In this document: positions 30,220 through 39,229 of the stretch, piece after piece
Layout: each line of letters begins with the position of its first letter
How positions within the stretch are numbered: the stretch's first letter is position 1
Assembly (NCBI RefSeq): GCF_900129305.1
Contig: NZ_FQVB01000014.1
Span: 43,642 to 107,641, forward strand
Direction of reading: 5' to 3'
Length of the DNA: 64,000 bases
Origin: Desulfacinum infernum DSM 9756
GTDB taxonomy: Bacteria > Desulfobacterota > Syntrophobacteria > Syntrophobacterales > DSM-9756
Program-made: the position numbers and the translations under genes
Notes under the pieces: generated by a model
Database searches by the model: none
The model's input: only the letters and a program-made list of their open reading frames with translations
Told to the model about the DNA's origin: nothing

Positions 30220-30285
30220 GCCCAGCGGGCGCCGCGGATCAACGGCGGACGCGGAGGCGAGTCTTTTCGCTGCAGCGTCCCACGA
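30220..30285 (-). repeat. Partial attC-like site before nurA
   Basis: The block GGGCGCCGCGGATCA-A/G-CGGCGGACGC ... GAGGCGAGTCTT (30227-30266) is nearly identical to 25556-25595 in the full attC-like site and ends in GCTGGGC instead of GTTRRRY. Only one half is present, as if a preceding cassette had been deleted, leaving its right half next to nurA. Confidence 0.6.
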
Positions 30286-30343
30286 ACTCCCTATTCTACA
30301 CAATCTTCACTAGCAAGGCTGTGTTCGTCACGCATAGCATAGC

Positions 30344-30372
30344 ACACTACCCCTCAAGTGCCTTATTGTCAA
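30344..30372 (-). promoter_or_regulatory. Candidate cassette promoter (Pc)
   Basis: On the minus strand TTGACA (complement of 30367-30372), 17-base spacer, TAGTGT (complement of 30344-30349). It lies between the integrase start and the partial attC and points into nurA-herA-methyltransferase, as an integron Pc does. The -10 is weak. Confidence 0.45.
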
Positions 30373-30474
30373 TCATAACAATGAGAAAACGCGTCGGCCG
30401 GACTCATGATCTCGGTTAACCCAATCAAGAAAAGCGCAGTGTTACGGAGATTGTGTAGAATCGGAAGACTGAAG

Positions 30475-31705
30475 ATGGCCGGGATGGACGAAAAGTTGAA
30501 GGCAGTGCTGCAAGGATACGCCAACTTCCTGAGGGAAAAGAAGTTGGCTCTGCTCAAACACCGATCCCACCTGGTACGGTGGGTCCGGGAGTTCGTTGTC
30601 TTTGCTGAGAAGCACCGCGACTGCACTTTCGAGCCAAACCTTGGACTTGTTCCTGAGCGCACTGGGGGAACGTCCCGGTGTCAAGGCGTGGCAAATTGAG
30701 CAGGCGGGGGACGCCATTGGCATCTACCGTTATCAGTATCGCGGCGTAAGTGGGCACAAAGATGGTACACGGAAAAACGTCGTCATTCCCGGAGGGGATG
30801 AGAAGTTACTCGATCGGCTTCGGGAGGTTATCCGACTCCGCCACTACGCAAAGAGTACGGAGAAATCCTACCTGCAGTGGACGCGGAGATTTCTGGCCTA
30901 TCGCAAGCACGCCGGGCTTATGGGGGAACCCGCTGCGTCCGATGTGAAAGCCTTCCTTACCCGTCTCGCGATGATCGAGAACGTGAGCGCTTCGACACAG
31001 AATCAAGCATTCAGTGCGCTGCTCCTGTTTTTCAGGGAAGTCTTGCGAAAGGATCTAAATGGAATGGGCCAGACCCTTCGGGCCAGACGGGGACGAAGAC
31101 TTCCCACCGTGCTGTCGGTCAGCGAAGCGCAGACCTTGCTTGAGGCGGTAGAACCCGATTACAGGCTGATGGTGAAGCTGCTCTACGGAAGCGGCTTGCG
31201 CCTGATGGAGTTGCTGCGTCTCCGGGTGAAGGATATCGACTTCGATGGGGAGTTGATAACTGTGCGGGGTGGTAAGGGCGACAAGGATCGGACGACGTTA
31301 TTGCCCGAGTCGGTGCGGGAGGAGCTTCGGGCCCACCTGGCCAAGGTCCGTAAATGGTACGAGGCCGACTTGGCCAAAGGCTACGGAGAGGCCCCTCTTC
31401 CGGGTGCCCTGGCGAGAAAGTATCCGGATGCCGGGAAGGAATGGGGCTGGCAGTACCTGTTCCCGGCCGACAAGATTGCCGTCGATCCGGCGGACGGCAA
31501 GATGCGCCGCTATCACGTTTACGAGAAAACCTTGCAAGGTGCCATCCGTCGTGCGGTACGCCGGGCGGGACTTACCAAACGGGCCTCGGCGCACACCCTT
31601 CCACACAGCTTTGCAACCCACCTTTTGATAAGTGGTAGGGATGTCCGCGAAATCCAAGAACTCGTGGGCCATAAAAGCCTTGAGACAACGATGATCTATA
31701 AGTGA
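30475..31705 (+). pseudogene. intI: Integron-type integrase (IntI-like), inactivated
   Basis: Tyrosine recombinase closest to integron integrases: the extra segment typical of IntI (residues before and around YPDAGKEWGWQYLFPADK) is present, followed by the RRYHVYEKTLQGAIRRAVRRAG helix. Three lesions are visible. An extra C near 30634 shifts the frame, so residues 1-53 (MAGMDEKLKAVLQGYANF...) and the rest, from QTLDLFLSALGE, lie in different frames. The second catalytic Arg of the H-x-x-R motif is Pro (HTLPHSF, codon at 31601). The reading frame stops just after the catalytic Tyr (TTMIYK), lacking the usual THVLNRG tail. It is transcribed away from the cassettes, as in classic integrons. Confidence 0.85.
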
Positions 31706-31751
31706 AGGAGAAGCGCTCCCGGATCGCCGGGACGGAATCGCTTTCGGCTAG

Positions 31752-32112
31752 GAGGCTGTCCGAGAACTCCCCCAACCGTCATTCGCGCGCAAGCGGGAGT
31801 CCATAACTTGGTGGAAATACTGGATCCCCGCTTTCGCGGGGATGACGAGTGGGCGTTGAACGAGGCAAATTTGCCATTGTCGGACAAGCTCCTAAGAGCC
31901 TGTCCGACAATGGCCCTCCGCCTCATGATGCCGGAGATTTGGGTTGCCTTCATAGCCGCGGGGCGTCAGTCCCGCGGAAACGGTTCATCGTAACGCCATG
32001 AAGTCATAGGGAATACCCGAAGGTCTGCCCGAACTTCGCGGATTCCTCCGCAGCCCTAAAGGGCTGCGCTACGAAAAAAGCGGTCATCTCAGGCGTTTTC
32101 GGACAGGCTCCT
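31752..32112. repeat. R3-R2 tandem repeat after the integrase
   Basis: R3 (about 31752-31893, with CGCGCAAGCGGGAG and GATCCCCGCTTTCGCGGGGA) followed by R2 (about 31900-32112, GCCGCGGGGCGTCAGTCCCG and CAGCCCTAAAGGGCTG). The same order is seen at 10.96-11.30 kb. It marks the end of the integron and may have caused the truncation of the integrase gene. Confidence 0.85.
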
Positions 32113-32186
32113 AGGAGTTGGAAGGCTCTGGACGGTCCCGAAATGTGCAGGCAAACGTTCCGGCCTGCGTTCGCATGATGCGTGAT

Positions 32187-32250
32187 GAGCGGGCGGGGTT
32201 TACGCCCGCCCTTCAGGACCTATCCATGAGAAAGAATTGTCCCAATCCGA
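32187..32250. repeat. Partial R1 repeat
   Basis: AGCGGGCGGGGTTTACGCCC and the tail CATGAGAAAGAATTGTCCCA; the middle of R1 is deleted. It abuts the stop of the next minus-strand gene. Confidence 0.8.
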
Positions 32251-32251
32251 T

Positions 32252-32593
32252 CTAGTTCTTGCCGGACCTTTCCAGTTCCTTTTTGATCCGCCGGTCGATA
32301 TCGACCATGCGCGCCTCGTCCTGGGCAACCTCGATGAGCAGATCCTTGATCCCCAATTCCTCGGCGATGTGGTCAAGGCGCTCGGCCGATATCTTTTCGT
32401 ACACCTTGTTTCCAAGCTCCGCCAATCGCCGGGTGACCTCCGTCTCCAGCCTGGCCTTTTCGCGTCGGAGCCGGGTAAGCTCAATGCCCTCTCCCGCCTT
32501 TTCAGTGATCTTGTGGACGGACGCGATGGCCGCATCGAACCCGGCTTCCATTCCTCGTTTGATTCTGTCCCAGAGTTTGATGCGATCTTCCAT
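32252..32593 (-). CDS. Small coiled-coil protein of unknown function
   Basis: A 113-residue charged, soluble protein, probably one long helix or coiled coil: MEDRIKLWDRIKRGMEAGFD, then TRLRREKARLETEVTRRLAELG and IEVAQDEARMVDIDRRIKKELERSGK. The ATG at 32593 has AGGAGG five bases upstream; a longer frame is less likely. I recall similar small proteins in related anaerobes but no assigned function. It stands alone between the integron and recD, on the opposite strand to recD. Confidence 0.75.
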   Translation of the reverse strand: MEDRIKLWDRIKRGMEAGFDAAIASVHKITEKAGEGIELTRLRREKARLETEVTRRLAELGNKVYEKISAERLDHIAEELGIKDLLIEVAQDEARMVDIDRRIKKELERSGKN

Positions 32594-32974
32594 TTTGTCC
32601 TCCTTTCTCACTGAATGAAGACCGGTCCCCCTGCTGCCGCGAAGCGGCGGTGAGAGAATGGAGAAGGAGCCGTGAGATTTGTATTTGGCCGGATTTACAC
32701 GACTAAGTTAGGTTCAGCGAGAGGATTGTCAAGAAAGCGGGAGGCGGGCGGGGATAAACCCCGCCCCTACATGGCGGCTGCATGAAGGGGACAATGCCGC
32801 CCGAGCCGGCAAGGTCAAAGTCGCTGCCCACGACTTTGCGTGCAGACAATTGTCCGCTTGCGCGGAGGGGGCGATTGGCGCCAAACTAGCGGGGAATGTT
32901 GAAACGCGGCCCCGGAGGGGCGGCGTCGACGGGGAACGGACGGCGGACGGATCGGTGCGGGAAGGGTGCGAGAC
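32594..32974. other. Gap before recD with an R1 fragment
   Basis: Contains one R1 half (about 32742-32772, GCGGGCGGGGATAAACCCCG). Otherwise no gene, RNA or terminator was recognised. This region presumably carries the promoter of recD. Confidence 0.6.
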
Positions 32975-34894
32975 ATGATCCTGGAACGACTCAAGGAGCT
33001 GGCCCGGAAGGGGGTACTTCGAAGACTGGACTGGCAGTTCGCCCGCTGGGTGGGACGGATATCGGGAGACGAAAGCGAGCCCGTGCTCCTGGCCGCGGCG
33101 CTGGTGAGCCTCCGCGTGGCGGAGGGCGACGTGTGCGTGGATCTTGCGCAGTACGCCGGAAAGCCCCTCTTCGGTGATCCGTCGGGCGAAGACGGCGCCG
33201 TTTCGGCTCCCCCCCTGGACCCCTGGATCCAGGCCCTCAGCCGCTCTCCGGCCGTATCCACGCCCCCGGACATGGCCTCCACTGGTCACTCATCACTGGT
33301 CACTCATCACTCCCTCACGCCGCTGGTCCTGGACGGCACGCGGCTCTACCTCGCCCGTTACCGGGCCTTCGAAGAGGACCTGGCCCGGCGCCTGCTGGAA
33401 CTGGCGGAAGGCTGGACGGACGTGGACCCGGCCCGGCTCCGGCCCCACCTGGACCGCCTCTTTCCCGCCCCGTCCTCACCGGACGAGGTGGACTGGCAGC
33501 GCGCGGCCGCCGCCGTGGCGGCCCTGAAGCGGCTTTGCATCATCTCGGGAGGCCCCGGGACGGGAAAGACCCACACGGTGACGGCCATCCTGGCCCTTCT
33601 TCATGCGCTCCAGCCCGACCGGCCGCCCCGGATCGCCCTGGCGGCCCCCACGGGAAAGGCCGCCGTCCGGATCACCGAATCGATCCAAAAAGCCGCGGGG
33701 TCCCTGCAGCCGGATGCGCTCCCGGGAAAGGAACTGACCCGCGCCGCGGTGACGCTCCATCGGCTCATCGGCATCCGCGAGGGCCGCTCCATCCCCCGCC
33801 ACAACCCGGAAAACCCCCTGCACGTGGACGTGCTGGTGATCGACGAGGCGTCCATGATCGATCTTCCCCTCATGGCCCGAACCGTTGCGGCGCTCCCTTC
33901 CCACGCGCGCCTGATCCTTCTGGGCGACAAGGACCAGCTGGCGTCGGTGGAAGCCGGAAGCGTCTTTGCGGACCTGTGCGGCCGCGGGCGAACGCCCGCC
34001 TACAGCGAGCTGTGGCGGTGGAAGATGGAGGAGGCGGCCGGAATCCGTTTGCCTTTCGACTTCCACGGGCCCCCGCCCCACGCCTCCCCGCTGGACGACT
34101 GCACGGTCTTTTTGCAAAAGAGCTACCGGTTCGACGCCCAAAGCGGCATCGGGCGGCTGGCAGCGGCCGTGCGAACCGGATCGGACGTGGCGTCCGTCCT
34201 GGAACCGGACCCGCCCGACCACAAGCTCCCTTCCGAAGGCGTCCGCATGCGAAACGTTCCGGCTTCCCGGGTTCCCCTCGAAGTGCGGGAACGGGCCCTG
34301 GACCATCACCGGCGCCTCCTGGATTCCGGCCATATCCACCGGGCCCTGGAACGGATGGATTCCTTCCGGATCCTGTGCGCCCTTCGGGAAGGCCCCGCGG
34401 GAGTGAAGGCGGTGAACGCGGCGGTGGAGGAGGCCCTGGGGGTCGGAGGGGCGGGCGACCGCGGGCGTCCGCGCCACTACAAGGGCCGGCCCGTGCTCAT
34501 CACCCAAAACGACTACCAGGTGCAGCTCTTCAACGGCGACGTGGGCCTCATCTGGCCCGACCCCGACGACGAGGGCCGCCTGTGCGCCTGGTTCCGCCTG
34601 GCGGACGGATCCCTCAGGAAGGTGCGGCCTCTTCGGCTGCCGCCCCACGAAACCGCCTTCGCCATGACGGTCCACAAGGCCCAAGGATCCGAATTCCAGC
34701 GGGTGCTCTTCATCCTTCCGGAAGACGACAGCCCCGTGCTCACCCGGGAGCTGGTCTACACGGCCGTCACAAGGGCGAAAGAGTCCGTGGAGATATGGGG
34801 ATCGGAGCAGATCCTTCGGCTGGCCGCCTCCCGGGCCACCGCCCGAACGTCCGGCCTCTACGACCGGCTCTTCGCCCGGGCTTCCGGAAGCTGA
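32975..34894 (+). CDS. recD: Exonuclease V subunit RecD
   Basis: A 639-residue 5'-3' SF1B helicase of RecBCD. Motifs: SGGPGTGKTHTVTAIL (Walker A), VIDEASMIDLPLM (Walker B), LLGDKDQLASVEAGSVFADL, and C-terminal AMTVHKAQGSEFQRV plus ELVYTAVTRAKESVEIWG. The N-terminal domain contacting RecBC is present (about 1-150). Near residue 105 a tandem pair of 14-bp units inserts STGHSSLVTHHSLT just before the conserved PLVLDGTRLYLARY. The ATG at 32975 follows GAAGGG by eight bases. recD is separated from recB by the integron and a small gene, whereas recB and recD are often adjacent. Confidence 0.94.
   Translation: MILERLKELARKGVLRRLDWQFARWVGRISGDESEPVLLAAALVSLRVAEGDVCVDLAQYAGKPLFGDPSGEDGAVSAPPLDPWIQALSRSPAVSTPPDMASTGHSSLVTHHSLTPLVLDGTRLYLARYRAFEEDLARRLLELAEGWTDVDPARLRPHLDRLFPAPSSPDEVDWQRAAAAVAALKRLCIISGGPGTGKTHTVTAILALLHALQPDRPPRIALAAPTGKAAVRITESIQKAAGSLQPDALPGKELTRAAVTLHRLIGIREGRSIPRHNPENPLHVDVLVIDEASMIDLPLMARTVAALPSHARLILLGDKDQLASVEAGSVFADLCGRGRTPAYSELWRWKMEEAAGIRLPFDFHGPPPHASPLDDCTVFLQKSYRFDAQSGIGRLAAAVRTGSDVASVLEPDPPDHKLPSEGVRMRNVPASRVPLEVRERALDHHRRLLDSGHIHRALERMDSFRILCALREGPAGVKAVNAAVEEALGVGGAGDRGRPRHYKGRPVLITQNDYQVQLFNGDVGLIWPDPDDEGRLCAWFRLADGSLRKVRPLRLPPHETAFAMTVHKAQGSEFQRVLFILPEDDSPVLTRELVYTAVTRAKESVEIWGSEQILRLAASRATARTSGLYDRLFARASGS
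33282..33309 (+). repeat. 14-bp tandem repeat inside recD
   Basis: Two perfect copies of CTGGTCACTCATCA, read in frame in recD immediately upstream of a conserved segment. Confidence 0.9.
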
Positions 34895-34978
34895 GCGGGC
34901 GTCGCAACGGCCCTCGGGGCCGAGACGGAGTTTCCGACCACCGGGCCGCCGGGCGAAGCCCAGCGCGCAAAAAACGGC

Positions 34979-35010
34979 CTGTAGGGGCGAATCATCATTC
35001 GCCCCTACAG
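34979..35010. repeat. R4 palindrome
   Basis: CTGTAGGGGCGAATCATC with inverted arm ATTCGCCCCTACAG, in the gap between recD and the YgjP gene. Confidence 0.85.
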
Positions 35011-35097
35011 GGACCTGATAGCCAAACGTGCGCTACATCCTTTGTTTTCACGGGCTCCCCGTGATGGGAATTCATGAGACAGCAGGAGACAAGAAAC

Positions 35098-35841
35098 GTG
35101 GCCCCACCACACGGCGGCCCATGGCCCCCACCCTACAAGATCAAGGAGAACGCCCGAGCCAAGCGGGTGACGCTCCGGATTGTTCCGGAAGCGGGCCTGG
35201 TGCTCACCGTCCCCCGGGGCTTCGACCGGCGCCGCCTTCCCCGGATCCTGGACCGGCACCGCCGCTGGATCGAAGAGGGCCTGGCCGGCCTGGATGCCCG
35301 GCGAAGCGATCTGACCCGCGCCGACGTGCTTCCCCAAAGGATTGATCTCCGGGCCGCGGGCACCGTCTGGACCGTCTCCTACCTAGACGGCCCGCCGGAG
35401 AGCATGGAGATTTCCTGGCGCCACCGGCCCGAGCCGCGCATCCGCCTTTACGGGGACCTTTCGCAGGTGCCCGTCTGCTGCCGGCTCCTTCGCCGGTGGC
35501 TGAGGGAAGAGGCGAAGCGGGTGCTTCCTCCCTGGGTGGAAGAGCTCAGCCGGGAAACGGGCCTTTCCTACACGACGGTTCGCATCGCCACCCAGAAGAC
35601 GCGCTGGGGGAGCTATTCCACCCGGGGCACCGTGAGCCTAAACGCGGCGATCCTCCTCCTTCCCCGGGAGCTGGCCCGGCTGGTCATCGTCCATGAGCTC
35701 TGCCACAGCCGGCACCTGCGCCACGACGCCGCCTTCTGGAACCTGGTGGCCCGCCACGAACCGGACTGCCGCCGCCTGGACGCCGAACTGAACCGCGCCA
35801 CGGACCGGCTGCCCGCCTGGTACCGGGCGTCCTTCTGGTAG
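35098..35841 (+). CDS. YgjP-like metallopeptidase domain protein (M48-type, DUF45)
   Basis: A zincin of the YgjP/DUF45 family, about 247 residues. The zinc site HELCHSRHLRHDAAFW contains HELCH and a third His ligand, followed by a Glu/Asp-rich segment; upstream KTRWGSYSTRGTVSLNAAILLLP is the family hallmark. The N-terminal half holds the family's beta-rich region (ARAKRVTLRIVPEAGLVLTVPRG). GTG at 35098 is chosen because AGGAGA lies nine bases upstream; an ATG at 35074 is possible. Members are often found with type I restriction genes or alone; the substrate is unknown. No partner is adjacent here. Confidence 0.9.
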   Translation: MAPPHGGPWPPPYKIKENARAKRVTLRIVPEAGLVLTVPRGFDRRRLPRILDRHRRWIEEGLAGLDARRSDLTRADVLPQRIDLRAAGTVWTVSYLDGPPESMEISWRHRPEPRIRLYGDLSQVPVCCRLLRRWLREEAKRVLPPWVEELSRETGLSYTTVRIATQKTRWGSYSTRGTVSLNAAILLLPRELARLVIVHELCHSRHLRHDAAFWNLVARHEPDCRRLDAELNRATDRLPAWYRASFW

Positions 35842-36089
35842 GAACGTGCCCGAAAGCTGAAATCTCATAGCGATTTTTTCTTCGGGTGTCTCTTACACCG
35901 CGTGATCAGCGGGCGGGGATAAACCCCGCCCCTACTCAAGGGGTCCGTGCCTTTTTGCAGGGGCGGGCTTTACGACCGCCCTGCAGGACCTGTCCATGAG
36001 AAAGACTCGTCCAATCTGGCTGCCAATAAGCTGTGGGCTCCCGCTTGCGCGGGAGCGACCTGAAGAAGGGGGATCCTTTTACGGTTGAT
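35842..36089. repeat. R1 repeat followed by an R3 half
   Basis: R1 with its extended left flank (GCGATTTTTTCTTCGGGTGT, also at 58.97 kb) spans about 35871-36018; an R3 palindrome fragment (CTCCCGCTTGCGCGGGAG) follows at 36038-36055. No gene seen. Confidence 0.85.
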
Positions 36090-36101
36090 CTGATATATCA
36101 G
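36090..36101. promoter_or_regulatory. Probable GntR operator upstream of dctP
   Basis: Perfect 12-bp palindrome CTGATATATCAG, followed by ATATGATAT that contains a TATGAT -10-like hexamer. It matches the site upstream of the dehydrogenase gene at 41245 in 11 of 12 positions, and both are followed by ATAT. About 210 bases before dctP. Confidence 0.6.
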
Positions 36102-36310
36102 ATATGATATGCGAGGTAAGACGGCAGTCCTCAAGCTCCTGGAGACTCCGTGGAGCCACCACAAGACGCGGACCGACGGCCCGACCACCCCGTCCCACCG
36201 GCCGTCGGGAAGCAAAAGGGGGGGGTGATGGCGTTGCGATGATCCACCGCTTTGGGCTACGAAAGACAGGTCCGATCCACCCAAGTGCACTCACAGACAG
36301 GAGGTTTCCA

Positions 36311-37306
36311 ATGGCTCGCAGGTTTGCATTCGTCACCGTTTTGCTGGCGGCCGTGGTGCTGGCGCTGAGCCCCACCGCCCAGGCCAAGGCCAAGTATGAA
36401 CTGCGCTTCAACCACGTGCTGGGCCCCACCCACCCCTACCATGCCGGCTTCCTCAAATGGGCCCAAAGGGTCAAGGAACGAACCAACGGCGAACTGGAAA
36501 TCAAGGTCTTCCACAGCTCCCAGCTGGGCGTGGAGGAAGACATCCTGGAGCAGGTCCGCCAGGGTGTTCCCGTGGGACAGAACACCGACTCGGCACGGCT
36601 GGGCAACTACGTGCCGGGCATCGCCGTCATGAACGCTCCCTATTTCGTGAGCAGCATCGAAGAGGTGGTCAAGCTCAACAAGTGCCCCACCATCAAGAAG
36701 TGGGAAAAGCAACTGGAAGACGAGTTCGGCTTCAAGGTGCTCAGCTTCAACTGGGTGCAGGGCTTCCGCCACTTCATGACCAACACGCCCATCCGCAAAC
36801 CCGAAGACCTCAAGGGCCTGCGCATCCGCACCCCTCCCGCGCCCATCTGGCAGGAATCGGTGCGGGCCCTGGGGGCCGTGCCCACGGCGCTGAACTTCGG
36901 TGAGATCTACACCGCGCTGCAGCAGGGCGCCGTGGACGGGGCCGAGCTGGTCTACGACAACATCACCGCCGGCAAGCTTTACGAAGTCCTCAAGTACGTG
37001 AACGAAACGGGCCACTTCCTGCTCATCAACTTCCAGGTCATCAGCAGCAAGTGGTTCAACAGCCTGCCCGAAGAATACCAGAAGATCCTGGTGGAGGAAT
37101 GTGACCGGGCGGGTCTGCAGACTTCCTACATGATCCAGGAAAACACCGAAAAGGTGAAGCAGATCGTCCAGCAGAAGGGCATGACCGTCATTTCGGACGT
37201 GGACCTGGAAGCCTTCAAGGCGGCAGGCAAGGCGGCCTACGAAAAGCTGAACCTCCTGGAGGCCCGGGACACGATCTACAAGGAACTGGCTGAAATCAAG
37301 GAATAG
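36311..37306 (+). CDS. dctP: TRAP transporter solute-binding protein DctP
   Basis: Periplasmic solute receptor of a TRAP transporter, 331 residues, with a signal peptide cleaved after AQA at residue 25. Family features: NHVLGPTHPYHAGFLKWAQRVKERTNGELEIKVFHSSQLG near the N-terminus, LKGLRIRTPPAPIWQESVRALGAVPTALNFGEIYTALQQGAVDGAE in the middle, which carries the conserved carboxylate-binding Arg (in IRTP), and ISSKWFNSLPEEYQKIL. AGGAGGT lies five bases upstream of the ATG at 36311; longer open frames have no signal peptide. The context of aldonate/uronate enzymes suggests a sugar acid as substrate. Probably controlled by the GntR regulator of this locus. Confidence 0.95.
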   Translation: MARRFAFVTVLLAAVVLALSPTAQAKAKYELRFNHVLGPTHPYHAGFLKWAQRVKERTNGELEIKVFHSSQLGVEEDILEQVRQGVPVGQNTDSARLGNYVPGIAVMNAPYFVSSIEEVVKLNKCPTIKKWEKQLEDEFGFKVLSFNWVQGFRHFMTNTPIRKPEDLKGLRIRTPPAPIWQESVRALGAVPTALNFGEIYTALQQGAVDGAELVYDNITAGKLYEVLKYVNETGHFLLINFQVISSKWFNSLPEEYQKILVEECDRAGLQTSYMIQENTEKVKQIVQQKGMTVISDVDLEAFKAAGKAAYEKLNLLEARDTIYKELAEIKE

Positions 37307-37399
37307 TGGACGTCGCGGTCGCCGCCGGGAATCCCCGGCGGCATCTTCCGCAGTCGCCCCCCCTTTGATTTCCCCCGGGCGCGGAGGCCGAGGATCCCC

Positions 37400-37918
37400 A
37401 TGGAACGAATCAAGAAAATCTACGACCTTGTGTGCAAGGGCGAAGAGCTGGCGGCCGGAGTCTTCCTGGTGGCCATCATGGTCCTGATCTTTGCCAGCGG
37501 CGTGGCCCGTACGGTGGGGCACCCCCTGGGCTGGGGCATGGACATGGCCACGTTCCTCTTCGCCTGGACGGCCTTTTTCAGTGCGGACATCGCCCTTCGC
37601 AAGGACAAGCACATCCGAGTGGAAGCCCTGGTCCGGAAATTCCCCCCGCGGGTGCAGATCGCCATTGAAATCTTCAACTACCTGGCCATCACCGCCTTCC
37701 TGGTCTTTCTCATCGTCTACGGCATCAAGCTCAGCTACACCAGCCGGTTCCGGACCTTCCAGGGGATCCCGGGGTTCAGCTACATGTGGGTGACCCTGAG
37801 CGTGCCCGTGGGGAGCTTCCTGCTGCTCATCACGACCCTGATCAAGGGACGCGTCGCCGTGGGAAGATGGAAAACCGAGGGCGCGCCGACCGCCGAGCAA
37901 GCCGCGTCACGACCCTAA
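37400..37918 (+). CDS. dctQ: TRAP transporter small membrane subunit DctQ
   Basis: A 172-residue inner-membrane protein with four predicted helices (about 17-38, 48-66, 88-112 and 130-152). LGWGMDMATFLFAWTAFFSADIALRKDKHIRVEAL is the DctQ family signature. It bridges the binding protein and DctM. Lies 93 bases after dctP and 15 before dctM, in one operon. Confidence 0.93.
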   Translation: MERIKKIYDLVCKGEELAAGVFLVAIMVLIFASGVARTVGHPLGWGMDMATFLFAWTAFFSADIALRKDKHIRVEALVRKFPPRVQIAIEIFNYLAITAFLVFLIVYGIKLSYTSRFRTFQGIPGFSYMWVTLSVPVGSFLLLITTLIKGRVAVGRWKTEGAPTAEQAASRP

Positions 37919-37933
37919 ACGCCGGAGTCTCCC

Positions 37934-39214
37934 ATGCTTTGGGTTTTCATCGTCTTTGTCTTCTTCCTCCTTCTCGGCATGCCCGTGGCCTTCGCCATCG
38001 GCATCTCCGGGTTCGTCTTCTTCGTCCAGCAGCCCAGCCTGCCCTTCACCATGCCGGCCCAGCTCATCCTGGCGGAAACGCAAAACTTCGCCCTGCTCGC
38101 CATCCCCATGTTCATCTTCGCCGGCAATCTTCTGAACAACACCGGCATCACGTCCCGCCTCATGGCCCTGTCGTCGGTGCTGGCGGGCCACATGCACGGC
38201 GGGCTGGCCCAGACCAGCGTGGTGCTGAGCACCCTCATGGGAGGAGTGTCCGGGTCGGCCATCGCCGACGCGTCCATGCAGTGCCGAATCCTGGGCCCGG
38301 AGATGCTCAAACGGGGCTACTCCCGGGGATACGCCGCCGGAATCAACGGGTTCACCGGCCTCATCACCGTCGCCATCCCGCCGGGCATCGGCCTGGTGCT
38401 CTACGGCAGCATCGGGGAGGTCTCCATCGGAAGGCTCTTCGCCGGCGGCATCGTCCCCGGCCTCCTCATGATGATCTTTCTCATGGCGGCCGTTTCCATG
38501 ACGGCTCGCGCCAAGGGCTACGCGCCGGAAAGGCCGTCGAGAGCCCCCCTGAGCGACGTGGTCACCACGGCGGTGCGGAGCCTCTGGGCCCTGCTCTTCC
38601 CCTTCATCCTCATCGTGGGCCTTCGCTTCGGCCTGCTGGTCCCCTCGGAAGCGGGCTCCTTCGCTTCCATCTACGCCCTGGTGGTGGGTGTGGCGGCCTA
38701 CCGGGAACTCACCTGGGAAAAGTTCGTCTCGGCCGTGCGGTTCACGGTGATGGACGTGGGCATGATCATGTTTCTCATCGCCCTTTCGGGCCTCATCAGC
38801 TACGGCATCACCTGGGAGATGATCCCCCAGACCCTTTCCCAGGTGCTCCTGAACTTCAGCGAGGACCGACACGCCATCACGGCCATCGTCTTGGCGTTTC
38901 TGCTGGTGCTGGGGATGATCGTGGACTCCACGGTGATCATTTTGCTGCTCACCTCCATCCTGGTGCCCATCATGGCCCACGTGGGCGTGGACCTGGTCTA
39001 TTTCGGCGTGGTCATGGTGCTCACCTGCGCCATCGGGCTTCTGACCCCGCCCGTGGGCGTTTCCATGTACTCGGTGTGCAGTATCATGGAATGTTCCATC
39101 GAGGAATACATCCGGGAGAGCTGGCCGTTCGCCGCGGCCGTCGTGGCGGTGATCGTGGTGCTGGTCTTCTTCCCGCAGCTGGTGCTCTTCGTGCCCAACT
39201 GGATCTTCGGATAG
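37934..39214 (+). CDS. dctM: TRAP transporter large permease DctM
   Basis: A 426-residue inner-membrane permease that moves the solute with sodium. About twelve hydrophobic segments; family signatures include FVFFLLLGMPVAFAIG, AIPMFIFAGNLLNNTGIT, LMGGVSGSAIADASMQ, GYAAGINGFTGLITVAIPPGIGLVLYG and IGLLTPPVGVSMYSVCSI. Complete and uninterrupted. The LarA-like gene follows after 15 bases, showing that transport and catabolism are one transcription unit. Confidence 0.96.
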   Translation: MLWVFIVFVFFLLLGMPVAFAIGISGFVFFVQQPSLPFTMPAQLILAETQNFALLAIPMFIFAGNLLNNTGITSRLMALSSVLAGHMHGGLAQTSVVLSTLMGGVSGSAIADASMQCRILGPEMLKRGYSRGYAAGINGFTGLITVAIPPGIGLVLYGSIGEVSIGRLFAGGIVPGLLMMIFLMAAVSMTARAKGYAPERPSRAPLSDVVTTAVRSLWALLFPFILIVGLRFGLLVPSEAGSFASIYALVVGVAAYRELTWEKFVSAVRFTVMDVGMIMFLIALSGLISYGITWEMIPQTLSQVLLNFSEDRHAITAIVLAFLLVLGMIVDSTVIILLLTSILVPIMAHVGVDLVYFGVVMVLTCAIGLLTPPVGVSMYSVCSIMECSIEEYIRESWPFAAAVVAVIVVLVFFPQLVLFVPNWIFG

Positions 39215-39229
39215 CGAGGCCTCTCAATC

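Noticed and set aside
36257..37900. 547-codon minus-strand frame opposite dctP and dctQ
   Set aside because: Antisense of two clear TRAP genes, with no motif of its own.
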